Below are positions 17,505-26,918 of a stretch of 64,000 bases of DNA, piece after piece. Position 1 is the first letter of the stretch; each line of letters opens with the position of its first letter. A program made the translations under genes and the position numbers. Below the pieces are notes generated by a model that made no database searches, was not told where the DNA came from, and saw only the letters and a program-made list of their open reading frames with translations. This stretch comes from Pseudomonadales bacterium. Lineage in GTDB: Bacteria; Pseudomonadota; Gammaproteobacteria; Pseudomonadales; Porticoccaceae. Location of the stretch: NCBI GenBank assembly GCA_024234435.1, contig JACKOF010000004.1, positions 1-64,000 of the forward strand, given 5' to 3'.

Positions 17505-18596
17505 TTATACATTGAATCGGAAATGCACCACGTCACCGTCCTTGACCACGTACTCTTTTCCTTCCAGTCGCCATTTGCCGGCATCTTTCGCGCCTTGCTC
17601 GCCTTTGCAGGTGATAAAGTCTTCGTAGGCAATCACCTCGGCACGGATGAAACCTTTCTCAAAATCTGTATGAATGGCAGCAGCGGCACGTGGAGCCTTG
17701 TCGCCGATCTTGATAGTCCACGCACGCACTTCCTTGACGCCTGCGGTGAAATAGGTGTGTAGCCCTAACAGAGAGTAGCCAGCCCGGATCACACGGTTGA
17801 GACCAGGCTCACCCATACCCATTTCTTCCAAAAAATCCTGTTTTTCCTCGTCTTCGAGCTCGGCGATTTCGGCTTCGAGCTTGTTGCAGATCGGCACTAC
17901 AACTGCACCCTCAGACTCTGCTATGGCGGTTACTGCATCCAGATAAGGGTTGTCGTCGAAACCATCTTCATCCACATTGGCGATATACATGGTGGGCTTG
18001 ATGGTCAGCAGACTCAGGTGTCTCAGTTCCCTGAGTTCGTCGTCGTTGAGTCCGAAGGATCGCAGTGGTTTGGCTTCATCCAGATGAGGCTGAATTTTTT
18101 CCAGCAATGCTTTCAGGCGAACGGCGTCCTTGTCCTGCCCCTTGGCCGCTTTGGTTGCCCGCAGCAGGGCTTTTTCCACTGTTTCAAGGTCGGCCAGTGC
18201 CAGCTCGGTATTGATCACTTCAATATCGGTGGCAGGATTAATGGCACCGTCAACGTGAATGACGTTTTCATCGTCAAAACAGCGCACGACGTGCGCGATG
18301 GCATCGGTTTCACGGATGTTGGCGAGAAACTGGTTGCCCAGACCTTCACCCTTTGAAGCGCCAGCAACCAGCCCGGCAATATCAACAAACTCCATCGTCG
18401 TGGGAACCACTCTTTCAGGTTTTACAATTTCTGCCAGTTTGTCCTGCCGCGGATCGGGGATAGGCACAATGCCAGTGTTGGGTTCAATGGTGCAAAACGG
18501 GAAGTTCTCTGCATCAATACCCGCTTTAGTCAGTGCATTAAAGAGGGTTGATTTGCCTACGTTTGGGAGGCCGACGATGCCACAGTTAAAGCCCAT
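17505..18596 (-). CDS. ychF: YchF/Obg-like ATPase
   Basis: Universally conserved P-loop protein that prefers ATP over GTP and binds ribosomes. 363 residues: P-loop GLPNVGKSTLFNAL, DIAGLVAGASKGEGLGNQ, NKLEAEIAEL in place of NKxD (the OLA1/YchF ATP signature), and the TGS domain at the C-terminus with HTDFEKGFIRAEVI. It is the last gene of the leftward prs-rplY-pth-ychF block, 84 bases after pth. Confidence 0.97.
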   Translation of the reverse strand: MGFNCGIVGLPNVGKSTLFNALTKAGIDAENFPFCTIEPNTGIVPIPDPRQDKLAEIVKPERVVPTTMEFVDIAGLVAGASKGEGLGNQFLANIRETDAIAHVVRCFDDENVIHVDGAINPATDIEVINTELALADLETVEKALLRATKAAKGQDKDAVRLKALLEKIQPHLDEAKPLRSFGLNDDELRELRHLSLLTIKPTMYIANVDEDGFDDNPYLDAVTAIAESEGAVVVPICNKLEAEIAELEDEEKQDFLEEMGMGEPGLNRVIRAGYSLLGLHTYFTAGVKEVRAWTIKIGDKAPRAAAAIHTDFEKGFIRAEVIAYEDFITCKGEQGAKDAGKWRLEGKEYVVKDGDVVHFRFNV

Positions 18597-18680
18597 ATTA
18601 AAAACCCTTGTCTGGTTAGCCAGAGAAGCTGATGTCCCTGGTTCTGGTTGAGAGGCTGTTTGTGTCAGTGCAGTCCGGGG

Positions 18681-19271
18681 CTATGCACTGGCAGTGTGTA
18701 ATTTTTTCATCGCGTCGTTCCATTGGCCTTTTAATGTGTCAGGAATAATGCGTATGGCCTCATGGATCGATTCATCAATGAGTAGCTGTTCATTTTTTGA
18801 GGCTTTTTTGAGTACGAAATCGACAACATCATCGGCGTGGCCTGGGTGGCCAATGCCTATGCGAAGTCGTGCAAAGCCTTTATTGTTCCCCAGTGCTTTG
18901 ATGGTATCTCTGAGCCCGTTGTGCCCGCCGTGGCCGCCACCCAGTTTCAGCCGCGCAGTGCCTGGGTTCAAGTCAAGTTCGTCATGGACAACCAGTATGG
19001 CTTCTGGGGGGATATTGTAAAATCTGGCGGCGGCAGAAACGGCCTGACCGCTTCGATTCATATAGGTGGAGGGAATCAACAGCCGTATATCACGGTTGTC
19101 GATAGTGCCCCGACCGGTTTTACCAAAAAACTTTGCTTCCTGCTTCAGGCTGATATTGTGGCAACGGGCCAGCGCCAGGACGAAATCGGCCCCGGCATTG
19201 TGGCGGGTTCCTTCATACCTGGAGCCGGGATTTCCCAGCCCCACGATGAGTTGAATCGGAGTATCCACCAA
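18681..19271 (-). CDS. pth: Peptidyl-tRNA hydrolase
   Basis: Recycles peptidyl-tRNA dropped from stalled ribosomes. 196 residues with GLGNPGSRYEGTRHNAG (catalytic His near residue 24), VVHDELDLNPGTARLK and GGGHGGHNGLRD. The start is TTG at 19271 or the adjacent GTG at 19268; AAGG lies about nine bases before TTG. Follows rplY after 39 bases. Confidence 0.96.
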   Translation of the reverse strand: MVDTPIQLIVGLGNPGSRYEGTRHNAGADFVLALARCHNISLKQEAKFFGKTGRGTIDNRDIRLLIPSTYMNRSGQAVSAAARFYNIPPEAILVVHDELDLNPGTARLKLGGGHGGHNGLRDTIKALGNNKGFARLRIGIGHPGHADDVVDFVLKKASKNEQLLIDESIHEAIRIIPDTLKGQWNDAMKKLHTASA

Positions 19272-19310
19272 GCCGAGGCCTTGTTCGCAGAGATCTTAAA
19301 GCTGGGCGAA

Positions 19311-19967
19311 TCAGTCTTCGCTGTCAGCCTCTTCGTCCGATGCTGCTTCATCTTCGCCAGCATCTTCTGATGTTTCTTCAACCGCTTTCGGCTTATTGAC
19401 GGTGAAAATGGCCAGGTCATGGTCTTCGCCATGAGACAGTGCCACACTCTCCACGCCGGACGGCAGTTTGATATCGGAAATGTGCAAAATCTGTCCGATT
19501 TCTACTTCCGCTACGTCGACTTCGATGTATTCTGGCAGATCGGCAGGAAGGCAACTGATTTCCAGTTCGTTCATGCTATGTGCAGCAATGCCGCCACCTA
19601 CTTTGATACCTGCGCAAATATCTTCGTTGATAAAGTGCAGCGGCACGTTGGTGTGCAGTTTCTGGTCTTTGCTGATGCGTAAAAAGTCGGCATGCAGAAT
19701 CACCGGTTTGGCCGGGTGACGTTGCAGGTCTTTCAGAATGACATCTTCTTTTTTGCCATCGACATTCAATGTGATGATCTGCGAGTAGAAGCCTTCATTT
19801 TCCAGCGCATGGGCAAACTCGTTCTGAGTCAGCGTAATGTTCTGCGGGTCTTTTTTACCGCCGTAAATAATGGCGGGTACTTCAGCGGCCAGACGACGCA
19901 GGCGGCGGCTCGCACCTTTCCCTACATTGTCACGTGCCTTGGCATTTAGTGCATAGTCAGTAGACAT
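19311..19967 (-). CDS. rplY: 50S ribosomal protein L25/general stress protein Ctc
   Basis: Binds 5S rRNA. 218 residues, the long form with the L25 domain (residues about 5-95, GKGASRRLRRLAAEVPAIIYGG) followed by the TL5/Ctc C-terminal domain and a strongly acidic tail. ATG start with a full AGGAG about eight bases upstream. Confidence 0.97.
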   Translation of the reverse strand: MSTDYALNAKARDNVGKGASRRLRRLAAEVPAIIYGGKKDPQNITLTQNEFAHALENEGFYSQIITLNVDGKKEDVILKDLQRHPAKPVILHADFLRISKDQKLHTNVPLHFINEDICAGIKVGGGIAAHSMNELEISCLPADLPEYIEVDVAEVEIGQILHISDIKLPSGVESVALSHGEDHDLAIFTVNKPKAVEETSEDAGEDEAASDEEADSED

Positions 19968-20090
19968 AGCTTTTGCTCCTGTTGTGCTCCCAGTCAGTCC
20001 GCGACCAGAACTGATAGGGTGGGTTATTGCCCTGATTCTGTGAAAAAGGGCGGTTAAAAATCAGTGCGACTCGATTAAAGGCAGGGTTGC

Positions 20091-21032
20091 CTATAAGAAC
20101 ATCGCGCTGATGGATTCTTCATTGCTAACGCGGCGAATAGCTTCTGCCAGCATGCGCCCCAGACTAAGCGAGCGTATGCGGTTGCATTTACTGGCTGCTT
20201 CGCTGAGAGGGATGGAGTTGGTGACAACCAAAGTATCCAGCTCCGAGTTTTCAATGTTTTCTATGGCCTTGCCGGAAAGTACCGGGTGCGTACAGTAGGC
20301 CACTACCTTTTTGGCGCCGTTCTCTTTCAGTGCATCGGCGGCTTTGCAAAGTGTACCGGCAGTATCGACGATATCGTCCACCAGAAGACAGGTGCGGCCT
20401 TCAACCTCTCCGATAATATTCATGACCTGGGCCTGGTTTGCCTCTGGTCGGCGTTTATCAATAATGGCCAGATCGGTATTGAGCTCTTTGGCGATGGCGC
20501 GAGCCCGCACAACACCACCGATATCCGGAGAAACGACCAGTAGATTTTCGTATTTCTGACGTTCGATGTCGGCCAGCAATACCGGTGAGCCGTAGACATT
20601 GTCTACGGCACAATCAAAGAATCCCTGAATCTGTTCAGCGTGCAGGTCTACAGTCAGCACCCGGTCAACACCAACATTGGTGATCATGTCGGCCACAACC
20701 TTGGCACTGATGGGTACCCGGACTGATCGCACCCGGCGATCCTGTCGGGCATAACCAAAGTAGGGTACTACTGCTGTTATGCGGGCAGCTGATGCGCGTC
20801 GCAGAGCGTCACTCATCAGCACCAGTTCCATCAGGTTCTTGTGGGTTGGTGCACAGGTTGGCTGGATAATAAAAACATCGCGACCGCGGACATTTTCACG
20901 TAATTCAATGTTGATTTCGCCATCGGAAAATTGAGAGACGACTGCATTGCCAGTGTGGACCCCCAGGCAGCGGGTAATTTCGTTGGCTAGCACGGGATTG
21001 GCATTGCCAGAGAAAACCATCAAGTTGGGCAT
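20091..21032 (-). CDS. prs: Ribose-phosphate pyrophosphokinase
   Basis: Makes PRPP from ribose 5-phosphate and ATP for nucleotide, His and Trp synthesis. 313 residues. The ATP-binding region includes ITAVVPYFGYARQDRRV; the PRPP loop is CLLVDDIVDTAGTL at about residue 215. Lies between tRNA-Gln and rplY, the usual gammaproteobacterial order. Confidence 0.98.
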   Translation of the reverse strand: MPNLMVFSGNANPVLANEITRCLGVHTGNAVVSQFSDGEINIELRENVRGRDVFIIQPTCAPTHKNLMELVLMSDALRRASAARITAVVPYFGYARQDRRVRSVRVPISAKVVADMITNVGVDRVLTVDLHAEQIQGFFDCAVDNVYGSPVLLADIERQKYENLLVVSPDIGGVVRARAIAKELNTDLAIIDKRRPEANQAQVMNIIGEVEGRTCLLVDDIVDTAGTLCKAADALKENGAKKVVAYCTHPVLSGKAIENIENSELDTLVVTNSIPLSEAASKCNRIRSLSLGRMLAEAIRRVSNEESISAMFL

Positions 21033-21080
21033 GGTGGATACCGATTTCGCAGTGGGTTATATCAATTTTTAATAAGAAAA

Positions 21081-21156
21081 TGGCTGGGGTGGGAGGACTC
21101 GAACCTCCGAATGACGGGATCAAAACCCGTTGCCTTAGCCACTTGGCGACACCCCA
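21081..21156 (-). tRNA. tRNA-Gln(TTG)
   Basis: Complete 76-base cloverleaf including the encoded CCA at 21083-21081. Acceptor TGGGGTG pairs with CACCCCA; the anticodon stem ACGGG/CCCGT closes the loop TTTTGAT with anticodon TTG (codons CAA/CAG); the T arm has GGTTCGAATCC. It sits between ispE and prs, where tRNA-Gln is found in many relatives. Confidence 0.97.
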
Positions 21157-21162
21157 AGTAAG

Positions 21163-22008
21163 TTATTCTGACGGTAGAGCGCGATACAGAGGTGACCGAT
21201 TAACGCCTCTGGCCACGAACCCTTGCAGGTTCTCCGGTTTCTGTTCCAGAACTGTTTCGGCAGCGATTCTGGAATTGAAACGGGCAAATATGCAAGCACC
21301 TGTCCCCGTCATCTGAGCTGGTGTGAAATGTTCCAGCCACTCGCGGGCTTGCCGGATTGGTGGATAGAGCATTTCAGCAACACTCTGGCAGTCATTCCGA
21401 CCACCCTGCTCAAGAACGGCGCGTATTGTGCTCGGATGAGTGTTCCTTGTCAATTGCTGATGGTTAAAAACTGCGGCGGTTGATGCCTGTACCTGCGGGA
21501 CTAAAACCAGATACCAGTATTCAGTAATATCAACGGCCTGTAGCTGTTCTCCAATGCCTTCTGCCCAGGCACTATTGCCATGTACAAACACCGGTACATC
21601 CGCACCCAGTTCACGCCCCAGACTGGCCAGCTGATCAACTGTCAGGCCCAATTGCCACAGATGGTTTAGCCCCACCAGCGTAGTTGCCGCGTTACTGCTG
21701 CCGCCGCCCAGTCCGCCGCCCATAGGCAGTTTTTTGTCTATGTTAATAGTGACGCCCAGGGAGTCATTCGCAAACGGTTTCAGTTGCCGGGCGGCTTTGT
21801 AGATCAAATTATCTTCTTTTGCTACGCCCGTTAGCGCGGGTGAAAGTTCAATCGAGCCTGATTTGTTGCACTCGAACGAGAGCGTATCGCTGTAATCCAG
21901 CAGCTGGAAAAGAGTCTGCAGGTTGTGGTAGCCGTCTTCACGGCGACCCGTAATATGCAGGAACAGGTTCAGTTTGGCAGGAGCAGGGAGCCGCAGTGTT
22001 GTCTTCAT
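21163..22008 (-). CDS. ispE: 4-diphosphocytidyl-2-C-methyl-D-erythritol kinase
   Basis: GHMP kinase of the MEP isoprenoid pathway. 281 residues: APAKLNLFLHITGRREDGYH at the N-terminus and the ATP loop LPMGGGLGGGSSNAATTLVG near residue 95. Overlaps the lolB stop by four bases (ATGA), so coupled. Confidence 0.97.
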   Translation of the reverse strand: MKTTLRLPAPAKLNLFLHITGRREDGYHNLQTLFQLLDYSDTLSFECNKSGSIELSPALTGVAKEDNLIYKAARQLKPFANDSLGVTINIDKKLPMGGGLGGGSSNAATTLVGLNHLWQLGLTVDQLASLGRELGADVPVFVHGNSAWAEGIGEQLQAVDITEYWYLVLVPQVQASTAAVFNHQQLTRNTHPSTIRAVLEQGGRNDCQSVAEMLYPPIRQAREWLEHFTPAQMTGTGACIFARFNSRIAAETVLEQKPENLQGFVARGVNRSPLYRALPSE

Positions 22009-22643
22009 GAGGCGTCAATTTGCCAGGACTTAATGATCAGTGTGAAGGAGGTATCGCCATTGTCTTCTAACAATTTACCGCGAATTTTTCCAGGCAGGCT
22101 CCATTGCTGACCATTCACCGGGTAATTGGCGTAGTTTGAAAACTCCAGCTGCCAACCGGCCTGTTCAAGGGTTGAAAGCAATTGCTGTTCGTTGCGCGTC
22201 TGATCGTGTGTGGGGGTCAGGGGCGAGGGGACGCCACGTACCCAGTAACGCAAATCTTCTACCGGCCAGTACCAGCCAAACAGGTATCTGGTCAACTCGC
22301 GGGCGCTGCTGGCTACTATGGGTTGCTGGTCCGATTGTAGCAAGCGGGTAACCCTTGCATTGCCGGTTATGGATGTGGTGCCAGCGCCAAATGGCCCGTT
22401 TAGTCTGACTTCAAAATTATCGCGGTTCTGTTGCCAGTCCAGCCAGGCACTGCCGCCCTCGCTGCCCTGTTTATAGCCCATTTTGCCGTTAATATGCCAC
22501 TGTTCCAGCCCCAGCAGTCGCTGCTGGTGGTGCTCCCAGTTAACGGTTTCCGGTTTGGTCTGCTGAACGGAGCAACCGTTGATCAGCGCGATCAGTACCG
22601 TCATGAGTAATGCCGAACTCAGCCGGGAATGCGAGATAATCAA
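22005..22643 (-). CDS. lolB: Outer-membrane lipoprotein receptor LolB
   Basis: Accepts lipoproteins from LolA and inserts them in the outer membrane. 212 residues with a lipobox (ALINGC, Cys about 24), then LLGLEQWHINGKMGYK and LNGPFGAGTTSI, typical of LolB. The start is TTG at 22643, directly after the stop of the TPR gene, with GGAG about eight bases upstream inside that gene. Confidence 0.95.
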   Translation of the reverse strand: MIISHSRLSSALLMTVLIALINGCSVQQTKPETVNWEHHQQRLLGLEQWHINGKMGYKQGSEGGSAWLDWQQNRDNFEVRLNGPFGAGTTSITGNARVTRLLQSDQQPIVASSARELTRYLFGWYWPVEDLRYWVRGVPSPLTPTHDQTRNEQQLLSTLEQAGWQLEFSNYANYPVNGQQWSLPGKIRGKLLEDNGDTSFTLIIKSWQIDAS

Positions 22644-24374
22644 TTAGTCGTTCTCCATGTTGCCCTGCAGTCTGCGTTGGGTTTTCAGCACTATTTCGTT
22701 GGTCGGGTCGTTCTTCAATATTTGTTGCCAGACGTTTATGGCCTCTTCCTGGCGGTTTACGTGCCATAATACTTCTCCCAAATGCGCGGCCACCTCCGGA
22801 TCGGGCAGTTTTGACATGGCCAGTTGCAGTTGCTGAATTGACTCTTCAAAAAACCCCAGGTGATACAGCACCCAGCCGAGGCTGTCGATAATAGCCGGGT
22901 CTTCGGGCCGCAGCTCAAGTGCGCGGAGGATAAGCTGGTGAGCTTCTTCGTACCTGTCAGTGTGAAGTGTCAGTGTGTAGCCCAGCGCATTGAGTGCCGT
23001 GGCATTATTTTGGTCCTTGTTAAGAATGGCGCGCAGATCGGCCTCTGAGCGTGGGAAGTCGTTATTGCGCTCGCTGACGATTGAGCGGGTGTAAAGCAGC
23101 GGAATGTTCTCGGGGTGTTGATTAAGCGCATGGCTCAAAACGGTATAGGCTTCGTCGAGCTGCTCGTATTCCATCAATAGTTCGGATTCCACCTGATAAA
23201 GCAGCACCGAGCGCACGGTCTGTTCCAGGCGAAGTGTTCTAAGGTGCAGCAAGGCATCATCCAGCTGACCTGACTTAGCCATGATATCGCTGGCTCTGCT
23301 GGCTGCCGTTATCAGGTTTCTGCCTTTGCGAACCTGACGGTAGTGGGTCAGTGCCAGCGGTAGATTGCCCTCTTCCTCCGCTATGTTGCCCAATTCAAAG
23401 TGTGCATCGGTACTGCTGGCCGGGTTTCCTGTCAGTCGGGTGAACGCCTGCCGGGCTTCCTCAATCATACCCAGCTGCTGGCTGGCAATTGCCAGTGAAA
23501 AGTGAAGCTGTACATCGTTGGGAAATTGCTCGGCCAGAATACGGAGCTGTTTATGCGCAGCCGACAGGTCATCCTTGGCGAGAAGGCGCGCGTATTGTAG
23601 TCGCAACTTCTTGCTTGTGGGGATTTGTTCAACGGATCTCTGTAGCGATTTCAGCGCCGCTTCGGGTTGTTCAAGCTGTTGCAGCAGCTGTGTTTCCATC
23701 AGCGCCGCAACCTCTATCTGGGGGTGGCGTCGGTGAACGTTTTTTATTTCCGCGAGCGCTTCTTCATTTCGGTGCAGATAATTCAGCAGTATGGCTTTGC
23801 CAATCGCAGAAATGGCATTGTCAGGCTGCTTTAACTGGAGTTCCTGATATCGTTGGAGCAATTGACGATGAGTCTCGGTGCTGGCTTTTTCGCTGTATGC
23901 CGCCAGGGTGAGAATTGGTTCCTCAAAACCCTGTAGAAAGGCAAATTCCGCATGAGGGTAGGCTTCCAGAAAAAGGCCTTTCTGTGTCAGGGCAAGGGCG
24001 TAGAGTTGCCGTGGTTGAGGGTTGTCAGGCTCAAGTTCAGTCCACAGCTCCGAGGTTTGTAGCAGTTCCGGTAATGATTGCAGATAGGCTGCAATACCGG
24101 CGGCTCGGGCGGTGATTTGTGGATCGCGTGTTGCAAGTGCCTGTTCAGTGTAGATGCGCAGCGCCATGGGCGCATGATTGCGAACACCGGCGATTTCCCC
24201 GACCAATAATTGATAAAGTGTTTCAGTCGGGAAAGGTTTTACGGGAGCTTCAGGCTCAATTTGCTCTTCTTCCATGAGGAATGCATTGGGTGGCGCACTG
24301 TCTGTTGAAGCGCAGGACTGCAACAGGACAGCACAAAAAAAGGGCAATAGAAAGGATAATAGACGGTTAGGCAC
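22644..24374 (-). CDS. TPR-repeat lipoprotein
   Basis: About 576 residues. Signal peptide with lipobox LLQSC, then roughly a dozen tetratricopeptide repeats up to the C-terminus (for example ALNALGYTLTLHTDRYEEAH and IIDSLGWVLYHLGFFEESIQ). Homologues sit upstream of lolB in Pseudomonas (PA4667 type) and are outer-membrane-linked with no firm function. The frame is open to an ATG at 24404 without ribosome site; GTG at 24374 has AGGAAG seven bases upstream and gives a normal signal peptide, so it is preferred. Divergent from hemA. Confidence 0.88.
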   Translation of the reverse strand: MPNRLLSFLLPFFCAVLLQSCASTDSAPPNAFLMEEEQIEPEAPVKPFPTETLYQLLVGEIAGVRNHAPMALRIYTEQALATRDPQITARAAGIAAYLQSLPELLQTSELWTELEPDNPQPRQLYALALTQKGLFLEAYPHAEFAFLQGFEEPILTLAAYSEKASTETHRQLLQRYQELQLKQPDNAISAIGKAILLNYLHRNEEALAEIKNVHRRHPQIEVAALMETQLLQQLEQPEAALKSLQRSVEQIPTSKKLRLQYARLLAKDDLSAAHKQLRILAEQFPNDVQLHFSLAIASQQLGMIEEARQAFTRLTGNPASSTDAHFELGNIAEEEGNLPLALTHYRQVRKGRNLITAASRASDIMAKSGQLDDALLHLRTLRLEQTVRSVLLYQVESELLMEYEQLDEAYTVLSHALNQHPENIPLLYTRSIVSERNNDFPRSEADLRAILNKDQNNATALNALGYTLTLHTDRYEEAHQLILRALELRPEDPAIIDSLGWVLYHLGFFEESIQQLQLAMSKLPDPEVAAHLGEVLWHVNRQEEAINVWQQILKNDPTNEIVLKTQRRLQGNMEND

Positions 24375-24530
24375 GTAAATCTTCCTGATACTTAAGCTGT
24401 TCATTCTAGTATGACAGTAATCGGGCAGGAAGGTCTCCGAGGATTTTTTGGGGGATCAGCTTGCCTTTGTGTCGCCAGAATCGGACAATTTGCGATCTTT
24501 TAATGATCGCCGGAAATTTCGCCGCTGTTA

Positions 24531-25817
24531 ATGACCGTTTTTGTGTTGGGTATCAATCACCGCACAGCCGCTCTTGATGTTCGAGAGCGGGTTGCGTTTG
24601 TGCCCGAGCAGATGGTCGATGCACTGCGTGATGCCATTGATAAGGCAGAGCTGAGTGAAGTGGCGATTCTCTCCACCTGTAACCGCACAGAAATTTACGC
24701 TTCGGGGGGGGAGCCCGAGCAACTGTTGACGTGGCTGAGCGAATATCATCATGTCGGGCAGGAACAGCTTGGCAGTTGCCTTTATATACATCAGGGTGAG
24801 CACTCGGTTCGTCATATGATGAAAGTGGCCAGCGGGCTTGATTCAATGGTTTTGGGCGAGCCGCAAATACTTGGCCAGCTGAAGTCCTGTTATGCCGTTG
24901 CCCGCGAGGCCGGGGTGCTGGACTCGCATCTGGATCAAATGTTTCAACAGGCGTTTGCCACAGCCAAACGGGTGCGCAGTGAAACGGCAATCGGACAGAA
25001 TCCGGTATCTGTTTCTTATGCTGCGGTGAGCCTTTCACAGCAGATCTTTGCCGACCTGCATGAGGTACACGCACTGCTGATCGGTGCTGGCGAAACTATT
25101 GAGCTGGTGGCGAGGCATTTGAAGGAAAAAAATGTGGGCGCCATTTCTGTCGCTAACCGCACATTGCAGCATGCGCAGGAGCTGGCCAAAGAATTTGGTG
25201 CTGAGGCGATACTGCTCTCGGATATTCCGGAACAATTGCATCGGGCAGATATTGTGATTTCGTCTACCGCCAGCCAGTTGCCGATTCTCGGCAAAGGTGC
25301 AGTGGAGTCGGCTCTGAAAAAGCGCAGGCACAGACCAATGTTTATGGTGGATATTGCAGTGCCGCGTGATATTGAGCCTGAAGTGGCCGATTTGGGTGAT
25401 GTCTACCTGTATACCGTTGATGATCTTCAGGAAGTGATTGAGGAGAATATCCGCAGCCGTGAGGATGCAGCCAGTGTTGCTCTGGAGATTATCGAAGAAG
25501 GTGTAGAGGGTTGGAATCGGCAGTTGCGCGGACAGGTAGCAGTGGATACTATTCGCGCCGTTCGGGAAAGTGTCGAGCAAATACGCGATACCGAACTGGA
25601 GAAAGCGCTGCAATCCCTGCGGCGAGGTCAGAAACCTGAAGACATCATGCAGCTTCTGGCGCGCAACCTGACCAACAAGCTTTTGCATACGCCAACAACC
25701 CGGCTGAAACAGGCCAGTGAAGAAGGTCATACTGATCATCTGCAATGGACTCACGATCTCTTTGGTCTGGATGTTCAGCAACCCAACGGCCCTGACAGCG
25801 ATAAAGACACCTCATGA
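24531..25817 (+). CDS. hemA: Glutamyl-tRNA reductase
   Basis: First step of C5 tetrapyrrole synthesis. 428 residues: GINHRTAALDVRERVAF, the active Cys in LSTCNRTEIYA (about residue 50), SGLDSMVLGEPQILGQLK and the NADPH-binding region ALLIGAGETIELVARHL. First of hemA-prfA-prmC; the stop overlaps the prfA start. Confidence 0.97.
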   Translation: MTVFVLGINHRTAALDVRERVAFVPEQMVDALRDAIDKAELSEVAILSTCNRTEIYASGGEPEQLLTWLSEYHHVGQEQLGSCLYIHQGEHSVRHMMKVASGLDSMVLGEPQILGQLKSCYAVAREAGVLDSHLDQMFQQAFATAKRVRSETAIGQNPVSVSYAAVSLSQQIFADLHEVHALLIGAGETIELVARHLKEKNVGAISVANRTLQHAQELAKEFGAEAILLSDIPEQLHRADIVISSTASQLPILGKGAVESALKKRRHRPMFMVDIAVPRDIEPEVADLGDVYLYTVDDLQEVIEENIRSREDAASVALEIIEEGVEGWNRQLRGQVAVDTIRAVRESVEQIRDTELEKALQSLRRGQKPEDIMQLLARNLTNKLLHTPTTRLKQASEEGHTDHLQWTHDLFGLDVQQPNGPDSDKDTS

Positions 25818-26896
25818 AAACGTCAATTCTGGAAAAGCTCGATTCGTTATCTCAACGCCATGAAGAAGTGGGCCAGTTGTTGAGCGACCCGGATGTCATC
25901 GGTAACCAGAACCGTTTCCGTGAGTTGTCTATGGAATATTCGGAACTTGAGCCGGTCGTGAAAGCCTATGCTGCTTACCAGCGAGTGCTGGACAACGTCG
26001 AAGCGGCGGAGTTGCTGCTTGATGATGCTGATGCTGACATGCGTGCCATGGGACAGGAAGAATTAAAGTTCTGCCAGGGCGAGCGGGAACAGCTGGAAGT
26101 GGATTTACAAAAACTGTTATTACCTAAGGACCCGAACGATAACAAAAGTGTTTTTCTGGAGATTCGAGCCGGTACCGGTGGTGATGAGGCTGCCATCTTC
26201 TCTGGAGACCTGTTTCGCATGTACAGTAAATACGCTGAAAGCCAGCGCTGGCAGGTTGAAATTATCAGTCAGAGTTTTGGGGAACATGGTGGCTACAAAG
26301 AGATTATCAGTCGTATTGTTGGCCAGGGGGTATATTCCCGGCTCAAGTTTGAGTCTGGTGCCCACCGGGTGCAGCGCGTTCCTGAAACCGAGTCACAGGG
26401 GCGGATCCATACATCGGCCTGTACGGTAGCTGTGATGCCGGAAGCGGATGAACTGGAAGCAATTGATATCAATAAGGGCGATCTGAGGGTGGATACTTTC
26501 CGTGCTTCCGGTGCCGGTGGTCAGCATGTGAATAAAACTGATTCGGCGATTCGTCTCACACACCTGCCAACCGGTATTGTGGTCGAATGTCAGGATGAGC
26601 GCTCCCAGCACAAGAACAGAGCGAAGGCAATGTCGTTGCTAGCCGCCCGTTTGCAAAATGCGCAGCAAGAGGCTGCCGCCCAGAATATTGCCGACGAAAG
26701 ACGCTTGCTGGTTGGCAGCGGCGACCGTTCGGAGCGGATTCGTACCTATAACTACCCACAGGGGCGGGTGACGGATCACCGAATTAACCTGACACTATAT
26801 AAGCTGCATGAAATGATGGAAGGCCAGCTGGATGACATCATTCAGCCGCTAGTTAACGAGTATCAGGCCGAACAGTTAGCTGCACTTTCAAGTTAG
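25814..26896 (+). CDS. prfA: Peptide chain release factor 1
   Basis: Terminates at UAA and UAG. 360 residues with the GGQ motif in ASGAGGQHVNKTDSAIRL (about residue 235) and GSGDRSERIRTYNYPQGRVT. No frameshift, as expected for RF1. Translationally coupled to hemA (ATGA) and followed by its modifying enzyme prmC. Confidence 0.98.
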   Translation: MKTSILEKLDSLSQRHEEVGQLLSDPDVIGNQNRFRELSMEYSELEPVVKAYAAYQRVLDNVEAAELLLDDADADMRAMGQEELKFCQGEREQLEVDLQKLLLPKDPNDNKSVFLEIRAGTGGDEAAIFSGDLFRMYSKYAESQRWQVEIISQSFGEHGGYKEIISRIVGQGVYSRLKFESGAHRVQRVPETESQGRIHTSACTVAVMPEADELEAIDINKGDLRVDTFRASGAGGQHVNKTDSAIRLTHLPTGIVVECQDERSQHKNRAKAMSLLAARLQNAQQEAAAQNIADERRLLVGSGDRSERIRTYNYPQGRVTDHRINLTLYKLHEMMEGQLDDIIQPLVNEYQAEQLAALSS

Positions 26897-26918
26897 TGCT
26901 GTCTGGGGAGTTCCCTCT

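Noticed and set aside
25035..25781. 248-codon minus-strand frame over hemA
   Set aside because: Antisense shadow of hemA.
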